Shown: positions 16,538 through 25,300 of the stretch, piece after piece
Numbering within the stretch: the first letter of the stretch is position 1
Layout: each line of letters starts with the position of its first letter
Origin: Pseudomonadota bacterium
GTDB taxonomy: Bacteria; Bdellovibrionota; Bacteriovoracia; Bacteriovoracales; Bacteriovoracaceae
DNA length: 35,566 nt
Reading direction: 5' to 3'
Assembly (NCBI GenBank): GCA_027487685.1
Contig: JAIYDC010000065.1
Span: 1 to 35,566 of the forward strand
The notes under the pieces: generated by a model
What the model saw: the letters and a program-made list of their open reading frames with translations, nothing else
Told to the model about the DNA's origin: nothing
Database searches by the model: none
Program-made: the position numbers and the translations under genes

Positions 16538-17116
16538 TTAGGGTTCCTGGGAGAAATCGCGGATGATATCGCGCAGTTCCTGGTCTCCCGTACGCACGAG
16601 AAGTTCGCGCAGCAATCGTTGCCTTTCCATCTGATCAAGCGGTTCGGAATGAATTTCCAAGGCCCTCCGGAAAAGCTGCGGCGTTGCTCGTCCTGGCCGA
16701 CCTAAAATCTCACGGGTAAAAAACTTAAGATCTTGACGGTCGAAATCGCTCTCAAACAGTCGTTCAAGGAGATCCTCTTTCACGTCCAAAGGTACTTCCC
16801 GGTTAAACATCAACAAGCGCAAGTGTTCAAGGCCCTTATCTCGGTCACTGCTGACCTTGAGGAGAACTTCATCCACTGCTTCATCGGCGGTGATCATATT
16901 AAGAGCTCGCTGCGGCTTAGCAACAGGGGTCGGGACATTTTGAAGACGAGTGAGGACCTTGTCGAATGATCTGCGCAAGAGGATATTTTTCGCGGAACGC
17001 TTTCCCAAGACATGTTGAAGTTCCCGTCCTTCAAGAGGTTCGACGGAAGATCCTTGGTAAATCAAAAAACTAAACGAACCTAGAGCGATAATGAGAATGA
17101 TGACCAGGATCTTCAT
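16538..17116 (-). CDS. Membrane-anchored hypothetical protein
   Basis: A 192-residue protein I do not recognise. Residues 3-20 form a hydrophobic helix (VIILIIALGSFSFLIYQ) without a good cleavage or lipobox site, so it is probably a signal anchor with the rest in the periplasm. The soluble part is charged and helical, with Leu-rich stretches such as GLEHLRLLMFNR and LLRELLVRT that may form helical repeats. The ATG overlaps the stop of the upstream HAMP-like gene by 4 bp (ATGA), so the two are translationally coupled and probably act together. No catalytic motif is seen. Confidence 0.8.
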   Translation of the reverse strand: MKILVIILIIALGSFSFLIYQGSSVEPLEGRELQHVLGKRSAKNILLRRSFDKVLTRLQNVPTPVAKPQRALNMITADEAVDEVLLKVSSDRDKGLEHLRLLMFNREVPLDVKEDLLERLFESDFDRQDLKFFTREILGRPGRATPQLFRRALEIHSEPLDQMERQRLLRELLVRTGDQELRDIIRDFSQEP

Positions 17117-17553
17117 GGCGAATTTTCACGAGATTCCAAATAGGAGTTGATAATCTCAGGAAGTTCTACGAAGTAATCACCCTTTCGGAACGAGAGTTTT
17201 CCCTTCCCACCGGACTCACGCAGATGGATGAAAAAAATCTTTAACCTATGAATCGGTCCTGCAATTTTGTGTGAGAGAGTAAGGCCGAGGATTGCAACAA
17301 GAATCATCGCTAGGAAAGAGCATGCTAAAAAGATGAGAAGGAGCTGCTGGCTCTGACCTTCGATAAAACGGAAGTAGATGTGGCCGGGTTCGAGCTGAAT
17401 CTCCTGGCCGAGAACTCGAAGCTTCCAAAAAAAATAATAATGGGCCGCGAAGAAGATCGTTATTGGGGCAAGCGAGATCCCCATCATCCAGGCAATGGCA
17501 CGTAGCTGGAATGCGGGATTAATGAGGTAAACCTTTCGGTTATTATTCTTCAC
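17113..17553 (-). CDS. Two-helix membrane protein with HAMP-like segment
   Basis: A 146-residue protein starting at GTG with AGGAG seven bases upstream. An overlapping ATG four bases before it is out of frame. Hydrophobic helices lie at about 18-43 and 70-93, enclosing a short external loop. The sequence LTLSHKIAGPIHRLK (91-105) after the second helix has the conserved Pro of a HAMP linker, and PEIINSYLESR fits the second HAMP helix. No kinase, cyclase or chemotaxis signalling domain follows, so it is a HAMP-only module that could pass a signal to a partner. The coupled 192-residue protein is the natural candidate. It is transcribed divergently from the Ser/Thr/Pro-rich lipoprotein, from an extended -10 promoter. 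Confidence 0.85.
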   Translation of the reverse strand: MKNNNRKVYLINPAFQLRAIAWMMGISLAPITIFFAAHYYFFWKLRVLGQEIQLEPGHIYFRFIEGQSQQLLLIFLACSFLAMILVAILGLTLSHKIAGPIHRLKIFFIHLRESGGKGKLSFRKGDYFVELPEIINSYLESRENSP

Positions 17554-17583
17554 GCATAGTCTCCTGATATTGGGTTGCCATTA

Positions 17584-17589
17584 ATTATA
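17584..17589 (-). promoter_or_regulatory. Extended -10 promoter of the HAMP-like operon
   Basis: The minus strand reads TGGTATAAT: a perfect TATAAT with the TGn extension. This places the start near 17577, leaving a leader of about 24 bases that holds AGGAG before the GTG. The -35 position has no good match, as is usual for extended -10 promoters. Confidence 0.65.
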
Positions 17590-17593
17590 CCAG

Positions 17594-17621
17594 AACCGAC
17601 AAAATTATGTGCCTATCGGTT
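17594..17621. promoter_or_regulatory. Inverted repeat between divergent promoters
   Basis: AACCGA (17594-17599) and TCGGTT (17616-17621) form a 6-bp dyad with a 16-bp spacer. It lies just upstream of the extended -10 box, between the HAMP-like operon and the Ser/Thr/Pro-rich lipoprotein gene. It could be a shared operator; short dyads also occur by chance. Confidence 0.3.
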
Positions 17622-17716
17622 TCTCAATCCCTAAAAACAACAGCCGTAAAGTACTGAAAACACATTGGCGTAATAAATTCAGTCAAGTGCTCAAAAGACT
17701 CACCGATACTGTCAAC

Positions 17717-20695
17717 ATGACAATAAGACCTCCATTGGGCCTAAGTATACTTATCCTCACAGTTATTCTTAGTGCATGTTCTAAGGAGGGAGCAAGCACG
17801 TTATCTGAAACAACGGAACCCCAAACCGATTTTGGCCCAAGCTCGAATAGGCCATCAACGGCCACACCATCCCGAGATGAGGAAGCAGGCACGGTAACCT
17901 CAGAAGGCAGCAAGAACCCTTCCTCCGACCCCATAGGAAGCGAGAATAGCGGCTTAGAGTCCTCAATCCCTGATTCACAGGTGTCAACTCCGGGAGTATT
18001 ACCCTCAAATCCCTCTGTCGCCCAGACCACTTCGGGTGCATTTAATGGGGAATCAAGCACATCATCTCAAACTCTGCCACCGGCACCAGCTCCTACCACG
18101 CCGACTAATGAGGCTACAATATCTCCATCAACCGATCCTCTAGCGGGCACGCTAATCTCCGCCAGTGCTTCAAATCCCAAAGCGTTAGAACCTCAATCTC
18201 CATTAGAAACCGCCAGCTTCTCCCCTTCGACATCTTCAGAGGAAAGCACTTCGGTGACTACTTCTAAAGAAGTTGATCCGCTGAAGGGTACACTCATCGC
18301 GGCCAATGAATCAGATACCGTGAACCAAACTCCTTCGCTTCCCAAGTCATCTCTAACGTCAGAATCTCCGACAACATCTCCAACCGAGGCAATAGCTTCA
18401 ACCGCTCCATCAATAGCTGAAGAAAATGAGGCTATGACTTCGCCGTCGTCTTCAGAATCAAAGATTGTTAGAGAAAAGAATGCTGACTCTGAAACAGTAG
18501 CACAAGCCTTGACGAATCCACAGGCGACATCGTCGCAAACTGGAGTAAGCGCGACATCAAACCATTCGGCAGATGTGAACCGGCCATCAACTGGTGTGGC
18601 ATCAATTCCTGAATCATCAACTGCCCCACAGTCCGATCTTAAAGATAGTCCTCAAAATCTGATCAGTCATGAGTCAACATCTCAGAATTCACCCGATCCT
18701 CTCGCTGGCACCTTCATCGCTGCCAGCGGTTCGAAGTCGGAAGCAAGTGCTGATAGCATGAATGCCGGGAGCACTGTAGCAGTGCCACAAGCTTCGTCGA
18801 ACACTGGGACAATAATCGGAAATAGCACTTCATCTTCTCCAAGTTCATCTCCGGAAGCTGAAATAGGCGCTCATTCGAATGGATCGCTAGCTGTGAACCA
18901 GGCACCAACTAGCGTACCATCAATTCCTGAATCATCATCAAAGAACTCAACAGATCCCCTTGCCGGCACACTCATCGCAGCCAGAAGTTTGGACTCGGCA
19001 CCAAATCACGTTGAAACAACAGAAAAAACTCCAAATGTAACCACTGCCACATCCTCAATAACTCCTGAAACATCAGTCACCGAAACAATGACGGCCAAAG
19101 GCCCATCGGTAGATGTTGGAGGAGGATCTTCTAATGGACCGAAGGCATCTGAATCGCTTCCCAGCAGTTCCTATGTCGCAGAATCTCGGGATCTAAAACA
19201 AGCGCCGTCGAATCCAGGGACAACATCTTCGGAATCTGGAGTAAGCCCTCATTCAAATGGATCGGCAACTGTGAACCAGGCGCCAACGACAGTCGCATCA
19301 GTTCCTGATTCATCAGCTGCGCCACAATTCGATTTAAGAGATGGAACTCAGAGTCCGACAACTAGTGGTTCCTTATCACCAACTTCAACCGATCCTCTCG
19401 CCGGCACTTTGATCGCTGCCAGTGGTTCGGGTTCGCAATCCACTGCAATTCAATCTCCATTTGAAAACCCTGCTTTTTATTCTAAGCCAACGAATGTCGA
19501 AAGTACTCCGAAGGCCGAAACAGCAGTATTGACTCAGACACCAACATCCGTCGCATCACCAGTTGCGGCAATAGAGGCAACGACTCCTAACTCTTCATCA
19601 ACCATTGATTCTCCTCAACAAAAAGTCACAGGGTCTGGGTCGGCAACTGAATCACAAACAGTTGCTAATGGACCCTCACCCGCCACAAGCGACCTACTAG
19701 CAAAGACTCCAACAAATGATGCAAACCGAGGATCAGAATCTTCGAACCACGCGGTAGATCGGGCCCCGGCCTCAGAAGATAAAAATGTAGCACTTGAAGA
19801 TCCAGGTCCTACCATAGCATACCCGGATCCCATCTCTCCTGAGATCCCTGTTACAAAAGAGAATACGCTCGTCGCTCCAATCATTCCACCGCCTAAGTCT
19901 AATCTCACGTGGGTTCATCCCTCTATGATAGAGCTTCCTCCCCACTCGGAGACAGTTTGCTCAAACCTTTCCAATGCGACCAAGACCTTGACTCCGGGGA
20001 GAGGTCTCCTGGCACGAATTTTTGACGGATCGAAAATCAGAAGGGTAGTCCACACAAGCCAAATCATCCGCAGAGGTAACCTTCTTGATACTGCTCTCAT
20101 AATCCCGGATCTTAACTTCTCTCGTCTTGTCCATCCTGGATACCTCCGGACGGATGGCGCCCCTATCCTTAACAGCAAAGGCTTGCCGCTTAGGGATAAG
20201 TTCTCTCTCCACATCAAAACCCACCTTGAACTTGCTCCAGAAGACGAAGAAGGCCTATACCAACTATCAGTAATCGCCGACGATGGGATTCGAATCTTCT
20301 CAGGTCGCAGGAGAATTGTTTCCGTCGATCGAGTCACTTCGACCATCTTTGAGTGTAGTGCTCGCCCTTTCATAAGAATGGAGCGCGGCAAACCAATCCC
20401 GCTTACGATAAGAACTCTTAGCGGACCTGCAGGCCAGAGCGCTGTGATTCTACTTTGGAGAAAAGTTCGACACCTAAATAGAAAGACCCTTACTGGTAAA
20501 AGAAATAATGACGATATAGAACTTCGCTGCAAAGAAGAAGGAAATCATTTCTTCCACGATCCAACAACAAATCTAGCGCCGACTTCAGATTTTCTTGAGC
20601 TGCTCGATCCGAAGAAACGGAAAATTCCATGGAAGATAATCCGGCACGAGAATTTCAAGCTGCCTGAGAATGCTGGAAAAGGCTGCGGCATCTAG
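17717..20695 (+). CDS. Ser/Thr/Pro-rich repeat lipoprotein with PA14-like C-terminus
   Basis: The ATG at 17717 gives a 21-residue lipoprotein signal ending in VILSAC. A GTG at 17609 in frame would bury that signal behind 36 polar residues, so I reject it; neither start has a strong ribosome site. The mature protein is about 970 residues. For about 700 residues it is Ser/Thr/Pro/Ala-rich, almost without aromatics or Cys, so probably extended and disordered. Within it the motif DPLAGTLIAAS recurs five times. The last 250 residues are folded and contain four Cys. The pattern GLLARIFDG ... EEGLYQLSVIADDGIRIFSG ... AVILLWRKV matches the strand order and the DDG signature of PA14 domains, which bind carbohydrate or act in adhesion. 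A lipid-tethered stalk holding a PA14-like head is the likely layout; the ligand is unknown. Confidence 0.82.
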   Translation: MTIRPPLGLSILILTVILSACSKEGASTLSETTEPQTDFGPSSNRPSTATPSRDEEAGTVTSEGSKNPSSDPIGSENSGLESSIPDSQVSTPGVLPSNPSVAQTTSGAFNGESSTSSQTLPPAPAPTTPTNEATISPSTDPLAGTLISASASNPKALEPQSPLETASFSPSTSSEESTSVTTSKEVDPLKGTLIAANESDTVNQTPSLPKSSLTSESPTTSPTEAIASTAPSIAEENEAMTSPSSSESKIVREKNADSETVAQALTNPQATSSQTGVSATSNHSADVNRPSTGVASIPESSTAPQSDLKDSPQNLISHESTSQNSPDPLAGTFIAASGSKSEASADSMNAGSTVAVPQASSNTGTIIGNSTSSSPSSSPEAEIGAHSNGSLAVNQAPTSVPSIPESSSKNSTDPLAGTLIAARSLDSAPNHVETTEKTPNVTTATSSITPETSVTETMTAKGPSVDVGGGSSNGPKASESLPSSSYVAESRDLKQAPSNPGTTSSESGVSPHSNGSATVNQAPTTVASVPDSSAAPQFDLRDGTQSPTTSGSLSPTSTDPLAGTLIAASGSGSQSTAIQSPFENPAFYSKPTNVESTPKAETAVLTQTPTSVASPVAAIEATTPNSSSTIDSPQQKVTGSGSATESQTVANGPSPATSDLLAKTPTNDANRGSESSNHAVDRAPASEDKNVALEDPGPTIAYPDPISPEIPVTKENTLVAPIIPPPKSNLTWVHPSMIELPPHSETVCSNLSNATKTLTPGRGLLARIFDGSKIRRVVHTSQIIRRGNLLDTALIIPDLNFSRLVHPGYLRTDGAPILNSKGLPLRDKFSLHIKTHLELAPEDEEGLYQLSVIADDGIRIFSGRRRIVSVDRVTSTIFECSARPFIRMERGKPIPLTIRTLSGPAGQSAVILLWRKVRHLNRKTLTGKRNNDDIELRCKEEGNHFFHDPTTNLAPTSDFLELLDPKKRKIPWKIIRHENFKLPENAGKGCGI
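18134..19426 (+). repeat. Five degenerate copies of a DPLAGTLIAAS-encoding repeat
   Basis: Copies begin at 18134, 18275, 18695, 18953 and 19391. They read DPLAGTLISAS, DPLKGTLIAAN, DPLAGTFIAAS, DPLAGTLIAAR and DPLAGTLIAAS. Codon choice differs between copies while the peptide is kept, which suggests selection on the peptide rather than recent DNA duplication. Copies 3-5 sit in longer units that also share a V-N-x-x-x-(S/T)-x-V-x-S-(I/V)-P-(D/E)-SS segment upstream. Confidence 0.85.
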
Positions 20696-20716
20696 ATAAT
20701 AGTACCGCCTAAAAAG

Positions 20717-21592
20717 TCACTTCACTCTACGGTAACACCGGAACGATTTATCAACAGAAAAACCTTGTCGCTCATAGAGACTTAGAGCTGATTTATTCTG
20801 AACCGCTACGGTGAGATGACACCGGTCCATTCCCTCCTCACTTGCAAGGCCGAGAGCACTCTGGAGGAGCGCAGAACCCACGCCACGATTGCGCGCTGTT
20901 TTAACGACACCGAGAGTCCGAATCTCCGCTGAGAGATGACTTCGATCCATAACTAGATTCACATACCCAAGAAGTTCCCCATCCCGTTTCCACAGAAGAA
21001 AAGATGAGTCTGTCGAGGCGAGGAAGTTCTCCTTCCAGCTCTTTTCCTCGGGCATACTCGTATCTGGGTTACCTGCAAATGCTTCGACAGCAACTAGGTA
21101 AATCGGATCACAATCGCTGAGTTCGCCGATTATGATTGAGGGATCTTTATGAAAAGGCTTTTCTGGAACCACGCAGCTCATCTCGAAGGTATCGTAATAG
21201 GGAATGAGGCCATGCAGCTGAAGCTCATCAGTTGACAGGGGGGCAGGATCAGAAAATGCTATCTGGAATCCACTCTTAGAGGCCGGCAGTTCCAAGGCCG
21301 CGAGGGCCAAAAGCTCAATGATGAGTGAACGCTCGTCAGCTCCCTTCCTTAAGGCGAGGAGTTCAAAGCAGGCGTCGTTAGCAGGATTGTTTAATTTGTC
21401 TAACAGAAGGGCAAGCGCCACCCGGCCTTGAGAATCCCAAAGGTCGAAAACCAATTTGTCATGGGAAATGAATTCCGTAAAAAAACGTCGGATCAGGTCT
21501 GGGCCATAGGTACTACCCCATCTCTGTGCCAAGGCAAAGGCTTGCAAGTCATCAATCTTAGCGCCCATATGTCGCTTGTATCCACTCATCAT
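20717..21592 (-). CDS. GNAT-family N-acetyltransferase
   Basis: A 291-residue protein from the ATG at 21592. Four in-frame start codons crowd here; AAGGG abuts the first at 21598 but is six bases from this one. The C-terminal half is a full GNAT fold. The acetyl-CoA loop is ARNRGVGSA in TLGVVKTARNRGVGSALLQSALG, and the closing block is VAVQNKSALSLYERQGF, typical of RimI-like enzymes. The N-terminal half is probably a degenerate second GNAT-like domain with a lost cofactor loop, as in tandem GNAT proteins. The substrate is unknown. It is convergent with the PA14-like lipoprotein gene (21 bp between stops) and divergent from the secreted hypothetical protein. Confidence 0.88.
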   Translation of the reverse strand: MMSGYKRHMGAKIDDLQAFALAQRWGSTYGPDLIRRFFTEFISHDKLVFDLWDSQGRVALALLLDKLNNPANDACFELLALRKGADERSLIIELLALAALELPASKSGFQIAFSDPAPLSTDELQLHGLIPYYDTFEMSCVVPEKPFHKDPSIIIGELSDCDPIYLVAVEAFAGNPDTSMPEEKSWKENFLASTDSSFLLWKRDGELLGYVNLVMDRSHLSAEIRTLGVVKTARNRGVGSALLQSALGLASEEGMDRCHLTVAVQNKSALSLYERQGFSVDKSFRCYRRVK

Positions 21593-21736
21593 GGTCATCC
21601 CTTGTATTTGGATTTTCGTATAGCACAGAGAAAAGACTTTAGAACATTGTCAAAAATTCAGGCCCATCGTTTTTATCTTGCGTTTGCGAACTTACAGCAG
21701 CTAAGAAGTGGGATCACCCTAACGTAAAGGATTTGT

Positions 21737-22336
21737 ATGAAATGGTTAGCTCTTAGTGCCATCTTGACCGTCGTTTCGACCCAGTCTTTCGCAGCGACCT
21801 GCTCGGCCCCTGTGTTTAAAGAACAGCCAAAGATTGAAAACAACCGCTTCATCAGTAAGCTCGAAAGTGAATGCCGCCTCGCTATCACAGGATCTGATGT
21901 TCGACTTATCGAGAAATTCTTCAATGACACTGTTCTCGATAATGTTCAGCGCAAGATCGAAGGGCCTGTGAGCGATACATCTCTAGAAGTTCCAGGAACG
22001 CGCTATGACCTCGTCTACAAGCGTCCAGAAGGCACGATCCGCATGATCGTAAAGCTCGCGAGTGATGGCCGGGATCTCGTGATCTCTGACTCTCAGTCAA
22101 AAGAGGTTAATTTCTCAGGGGTTGGCCGGTACTTCAAGAAAATCGACAACAATATACGCGTCAGCCGTTCGGCCGACGGTGTGTTCACGCTGAAGTTTTA
22201 TAACTCGATTCAAATCGAAAAACCCTCTCTTGCTCCGGCCGGTGTATTCATCAGGATTGGTAGTGAGCAATCGGTGAAGCAGTACACTGAAGAGCGTGGA
22301 CGCCTGGTCAAGTCCCTCGAAGCGGCGAATAAATAA
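21737..22336 (+). CDS. Secreted hypothetical protein
   Basis: A 199-residue protein with a Sec signal peptide (cleavage likely after residue 19, QSFA-ATC) and no lipobox, so probably periplasmic. ATG at 21737 is preceded by AAGGA five bases upstream. The mature part has two Cys close to its start (C22 and C46), likely a disulphide, and a beta-rich middle (YDLVYKRPEGTIRMIVKLASDGRDLVISDSQ). I do not recognise a family or catalytic motif. Its stop lies 8 bp from that of the convergent giant lipoprotein gene. Confidence 0.82.
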   Translation: MKWLALSAILTVVSTQSFAATCSAPVFKEQPKIENNRFISKLESECRLAITGSDVRLIEKFFNDTVLDNVQRKIEGPVSDTSLEVPGTRYDLVYKRPEGTIRMIVKLASDGRDLVISDSQSKEVNFSGVGRYFKKIDNNIRVSRSADGVFTLKFYNSIQIEKPSLAPAGVFIRIGSEQSVKQYTEERGRLVKSLEAANK

Positions 22337-22344
22337 GTTCTCCT

Positions 22345-25300
22345 TTAGTGGTAGAGCACGTACTCGTAGATCTCACCTTGGTATGTACTTACGTACAAGG
22401 TGAGATCGTCTTTCCATGTAAACTGATTCGGACCACGAGAGATGGTGGTCAGTCCAGTAGGCGGGCCTAAATTAATGTGACTGGCGGGATTGTTTTTGCA
22501 AATCGCAGACTCGTCGACTACGTTAATCGCGTGACAATATAGGCGGCTCCCCATGGTGTAGACAATGTACTTATTGTTAGGGCTGACCGTGAATCCCTCG
22601 ATCCAAGCACCCGTTGTTGTAAAAACAGTTCTCAGCGTGTGCTGTGACGGGTTTTCCGGATCAGTAATGTAACGGAGCTTGGTGTTTTCACTAAAATAGA
22701 GCCGATCCTGCGAGGTGACATAGTTAAGGTTACATAACTGGTTAATACATGCTCCATCAAGGGATGCAGTTTCAAGACTTCCAGGGGTCGTTTGATCAGG
22801 AGTTGAGGTGGTCCCAGTGCCACCCATAATGTGACGAATCACATTGTTCTCATAGTCGAACATTCGGAGCACAGGCCTAGTATCTGTAAATCCGAAGGCG
22901 GGTTCGAAATGAATCCCCATAAGAAACGCCTTGGCCGACCCTTTGATAGTAATATTCTGAAAGCAACCATATCGGTCCCACCGCGAGTTTCGAGGGTCAG
23001 CTCCCACAGTTGCTTGCTCCCACCAAGTCCAAGTCGTCGTGGTGACTCGAGACTCTATGGTTAAGGTCGAACTCAGGTTAATAGGGATATTGAAATTGTA
23101 CTTAAACCAAGGCCTGCCTGTAGGATCAAAAGACATGCAAGTTCCCGCTCCCGCCCAGGTCATGTTCTGTGGTCCCATACTCGTGAGGGGGGAAACAGTT
23201 GCCCCCCCCGCAGGTGTATTTTTACCAGATTGATTTCCCCAAATACGCACTGTTGTAGTGGGAGTAAAGTAGCCAAAGACTCCTCCCTGATTTTCGAGGA
23301 AATAAAGTCCTTCAGGGAAAGTGGTCGCAAGCGGTTCAGAAGCTTTCTTATAATAAATACCGCCAAAGTTTCCTTTGGCCAGAGTGGGTCTCATCCCGTC
23401 ACCGGTGAAAGCAGGAGTCCCAATTAATGTCTGAATGTTGCCGGTATCATCAAGGTAGCGGAGCTGATTATAGAGACCAACTTGCTGGGTGAAAAAGACT
23501 CTGCCTGTTGAATTTAGGAAGCCACCGACATAGCTACCGCAAGCGCTCGCCGCAGGAACACCATCATTAAAGCACGTCGCCCCGGTCGCCGTACCTAGGA
23601 TTCGCTTGCTCGTATCTTCGGTTTCTCCGTTTGCACCCGAGAGGTTTGGGATAAACGCCCTCACGGAATCGGAAATCACATAGAGCCTTTGGTCTATACT
23701 GCTCCAATTCAGAGTTCCGTCACCCATAGTGAACGCGGAAACTGGATAGCTAAGACCATTGATAATCTTCACAATCACCCCTCCACCAGAGGAATAGTAA
23801 ATCACATTGCCATTATCCCAGGCGGCAATCGAGATACTCCAAGGATTGTCGGTGGCATTGGTCATAGGACTGGTCGCGGCAACAGAGCCAGAAGTCGGTG
23901 TCGCTCGGACGCAGTTTCCTGCCACGACACTTACTGTCCCTGCTGTACCATCTGAATTTTGAGTTACTTTCATCATCCGAACCGTAGAGCCACCGTTCCG
24001 GATGTAATTTGTTCCTGGCGTACAGCTAGTTAAGAAATAGAGGGTATTCGATTCATCAAAAGACTGGGCCCCAGTTTGGAGGACAAAGACGTTAGAGGCA
24101 GTGGCGGTCGCGTCGTTTAGAAGTCCACCTGCAAGGTATGTGGTGTATTGCCAGGTGGCAGGATTAATTCGTAAGACACGGCTCGTGTTAGTGAGAGTAG
24201 TAATTCCACCGGGAGCGATGAATAGGTACATGAAGCCGTTGCGATCAAAGATGACTTTGTCAAAGTAAGTGTGGACTCGGTGACTTGCAGTGATGGTGCC
24301 ACTCCCAACTGGAATGTTATTAGTCCCCTGGGGGATGACCAGTGTCGCGATACCTGTTGCCGCACTCACCCGGACCAGGCCGTTCCCACCATCCATATAA
24401 TAAATGTCACTGTTCGTTGGGTTCGAGTGAAAGAATGGCCACTGCTGCTGAGGTCTCATCGCCCAAACACTTTTAGCACTGCCTCCAATGCCTCGCCCCC
24501 GGCTCCCAGCAAAGACGGACCATGGGGTCGTATTGAAGGATTTTGAGATAAGCTCCGAGCTCGTATTTCCCGCCATGTCCCTGACGCGGATTCGGACCCG
24601 GAAGAAAGTGTTAACTGGTGCCGAAAAACCAAGGTATGTATCTGAGTAAGTGGTAGGATTGCTGCTGAGATTCGAGCCATATCCTGCCTCGATCGGAATC
24701 CAGGTGGAGCCATTGGTTGTATAATCCAGGAAAATGGGTGTATTCGAGAGTCCCTCTACATCGGATACGGACCATGTTATGCGAAGAGGATCATTAACGT
24801 TGGTGCGGGTGGTTCCATAAAAGGGCCCAGCTTGGTCGTTAGCGACGTCGAAGCTTGCGATCTGAGGTGGGTTCCCAGAACCAAAACTGATCGTATCCAT
24901 ATCCACCCCTGCGCTACCGGCGCTCGGAGTAATGACAGAAATGTTGCCGGCGAGATCACCAACCCAGGCGCAGATTTTCTTCGCGCCATCCCCTGATGAG
25001 AGAACGTGGTTATAGCTCACGGTTGTACTTGAGTGAAGGTTCCAATTGGTATTCGAATATTCTGCTTGGCAACTTGCTCCCGTAGAAGCAGCATTGGCAA
25101 GGCGAATGTAAACATTCGCTTCGGATGTCGTGACGCTCACAGAGACCGTGGGAACTGGAGTGAGTGCGTCGCCGGAATTAATCACCACTGCCGTGACCGA
25201 AGGTGTAGTCGTGTCTCGGATCCAGCGCGCTGTGCGAGTAGTGGTCAAGACACCATTGAACTGGGTAAACGTATAGGTCCTATCATCATCCCCCGATATC

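Noticed and set aside
17609-17716. GTG start giving 36 extra residues on the PA14-like lipoprotein
   Set aside because: It would place polar sequence before the lipoprotein signal and has no ribosome site.
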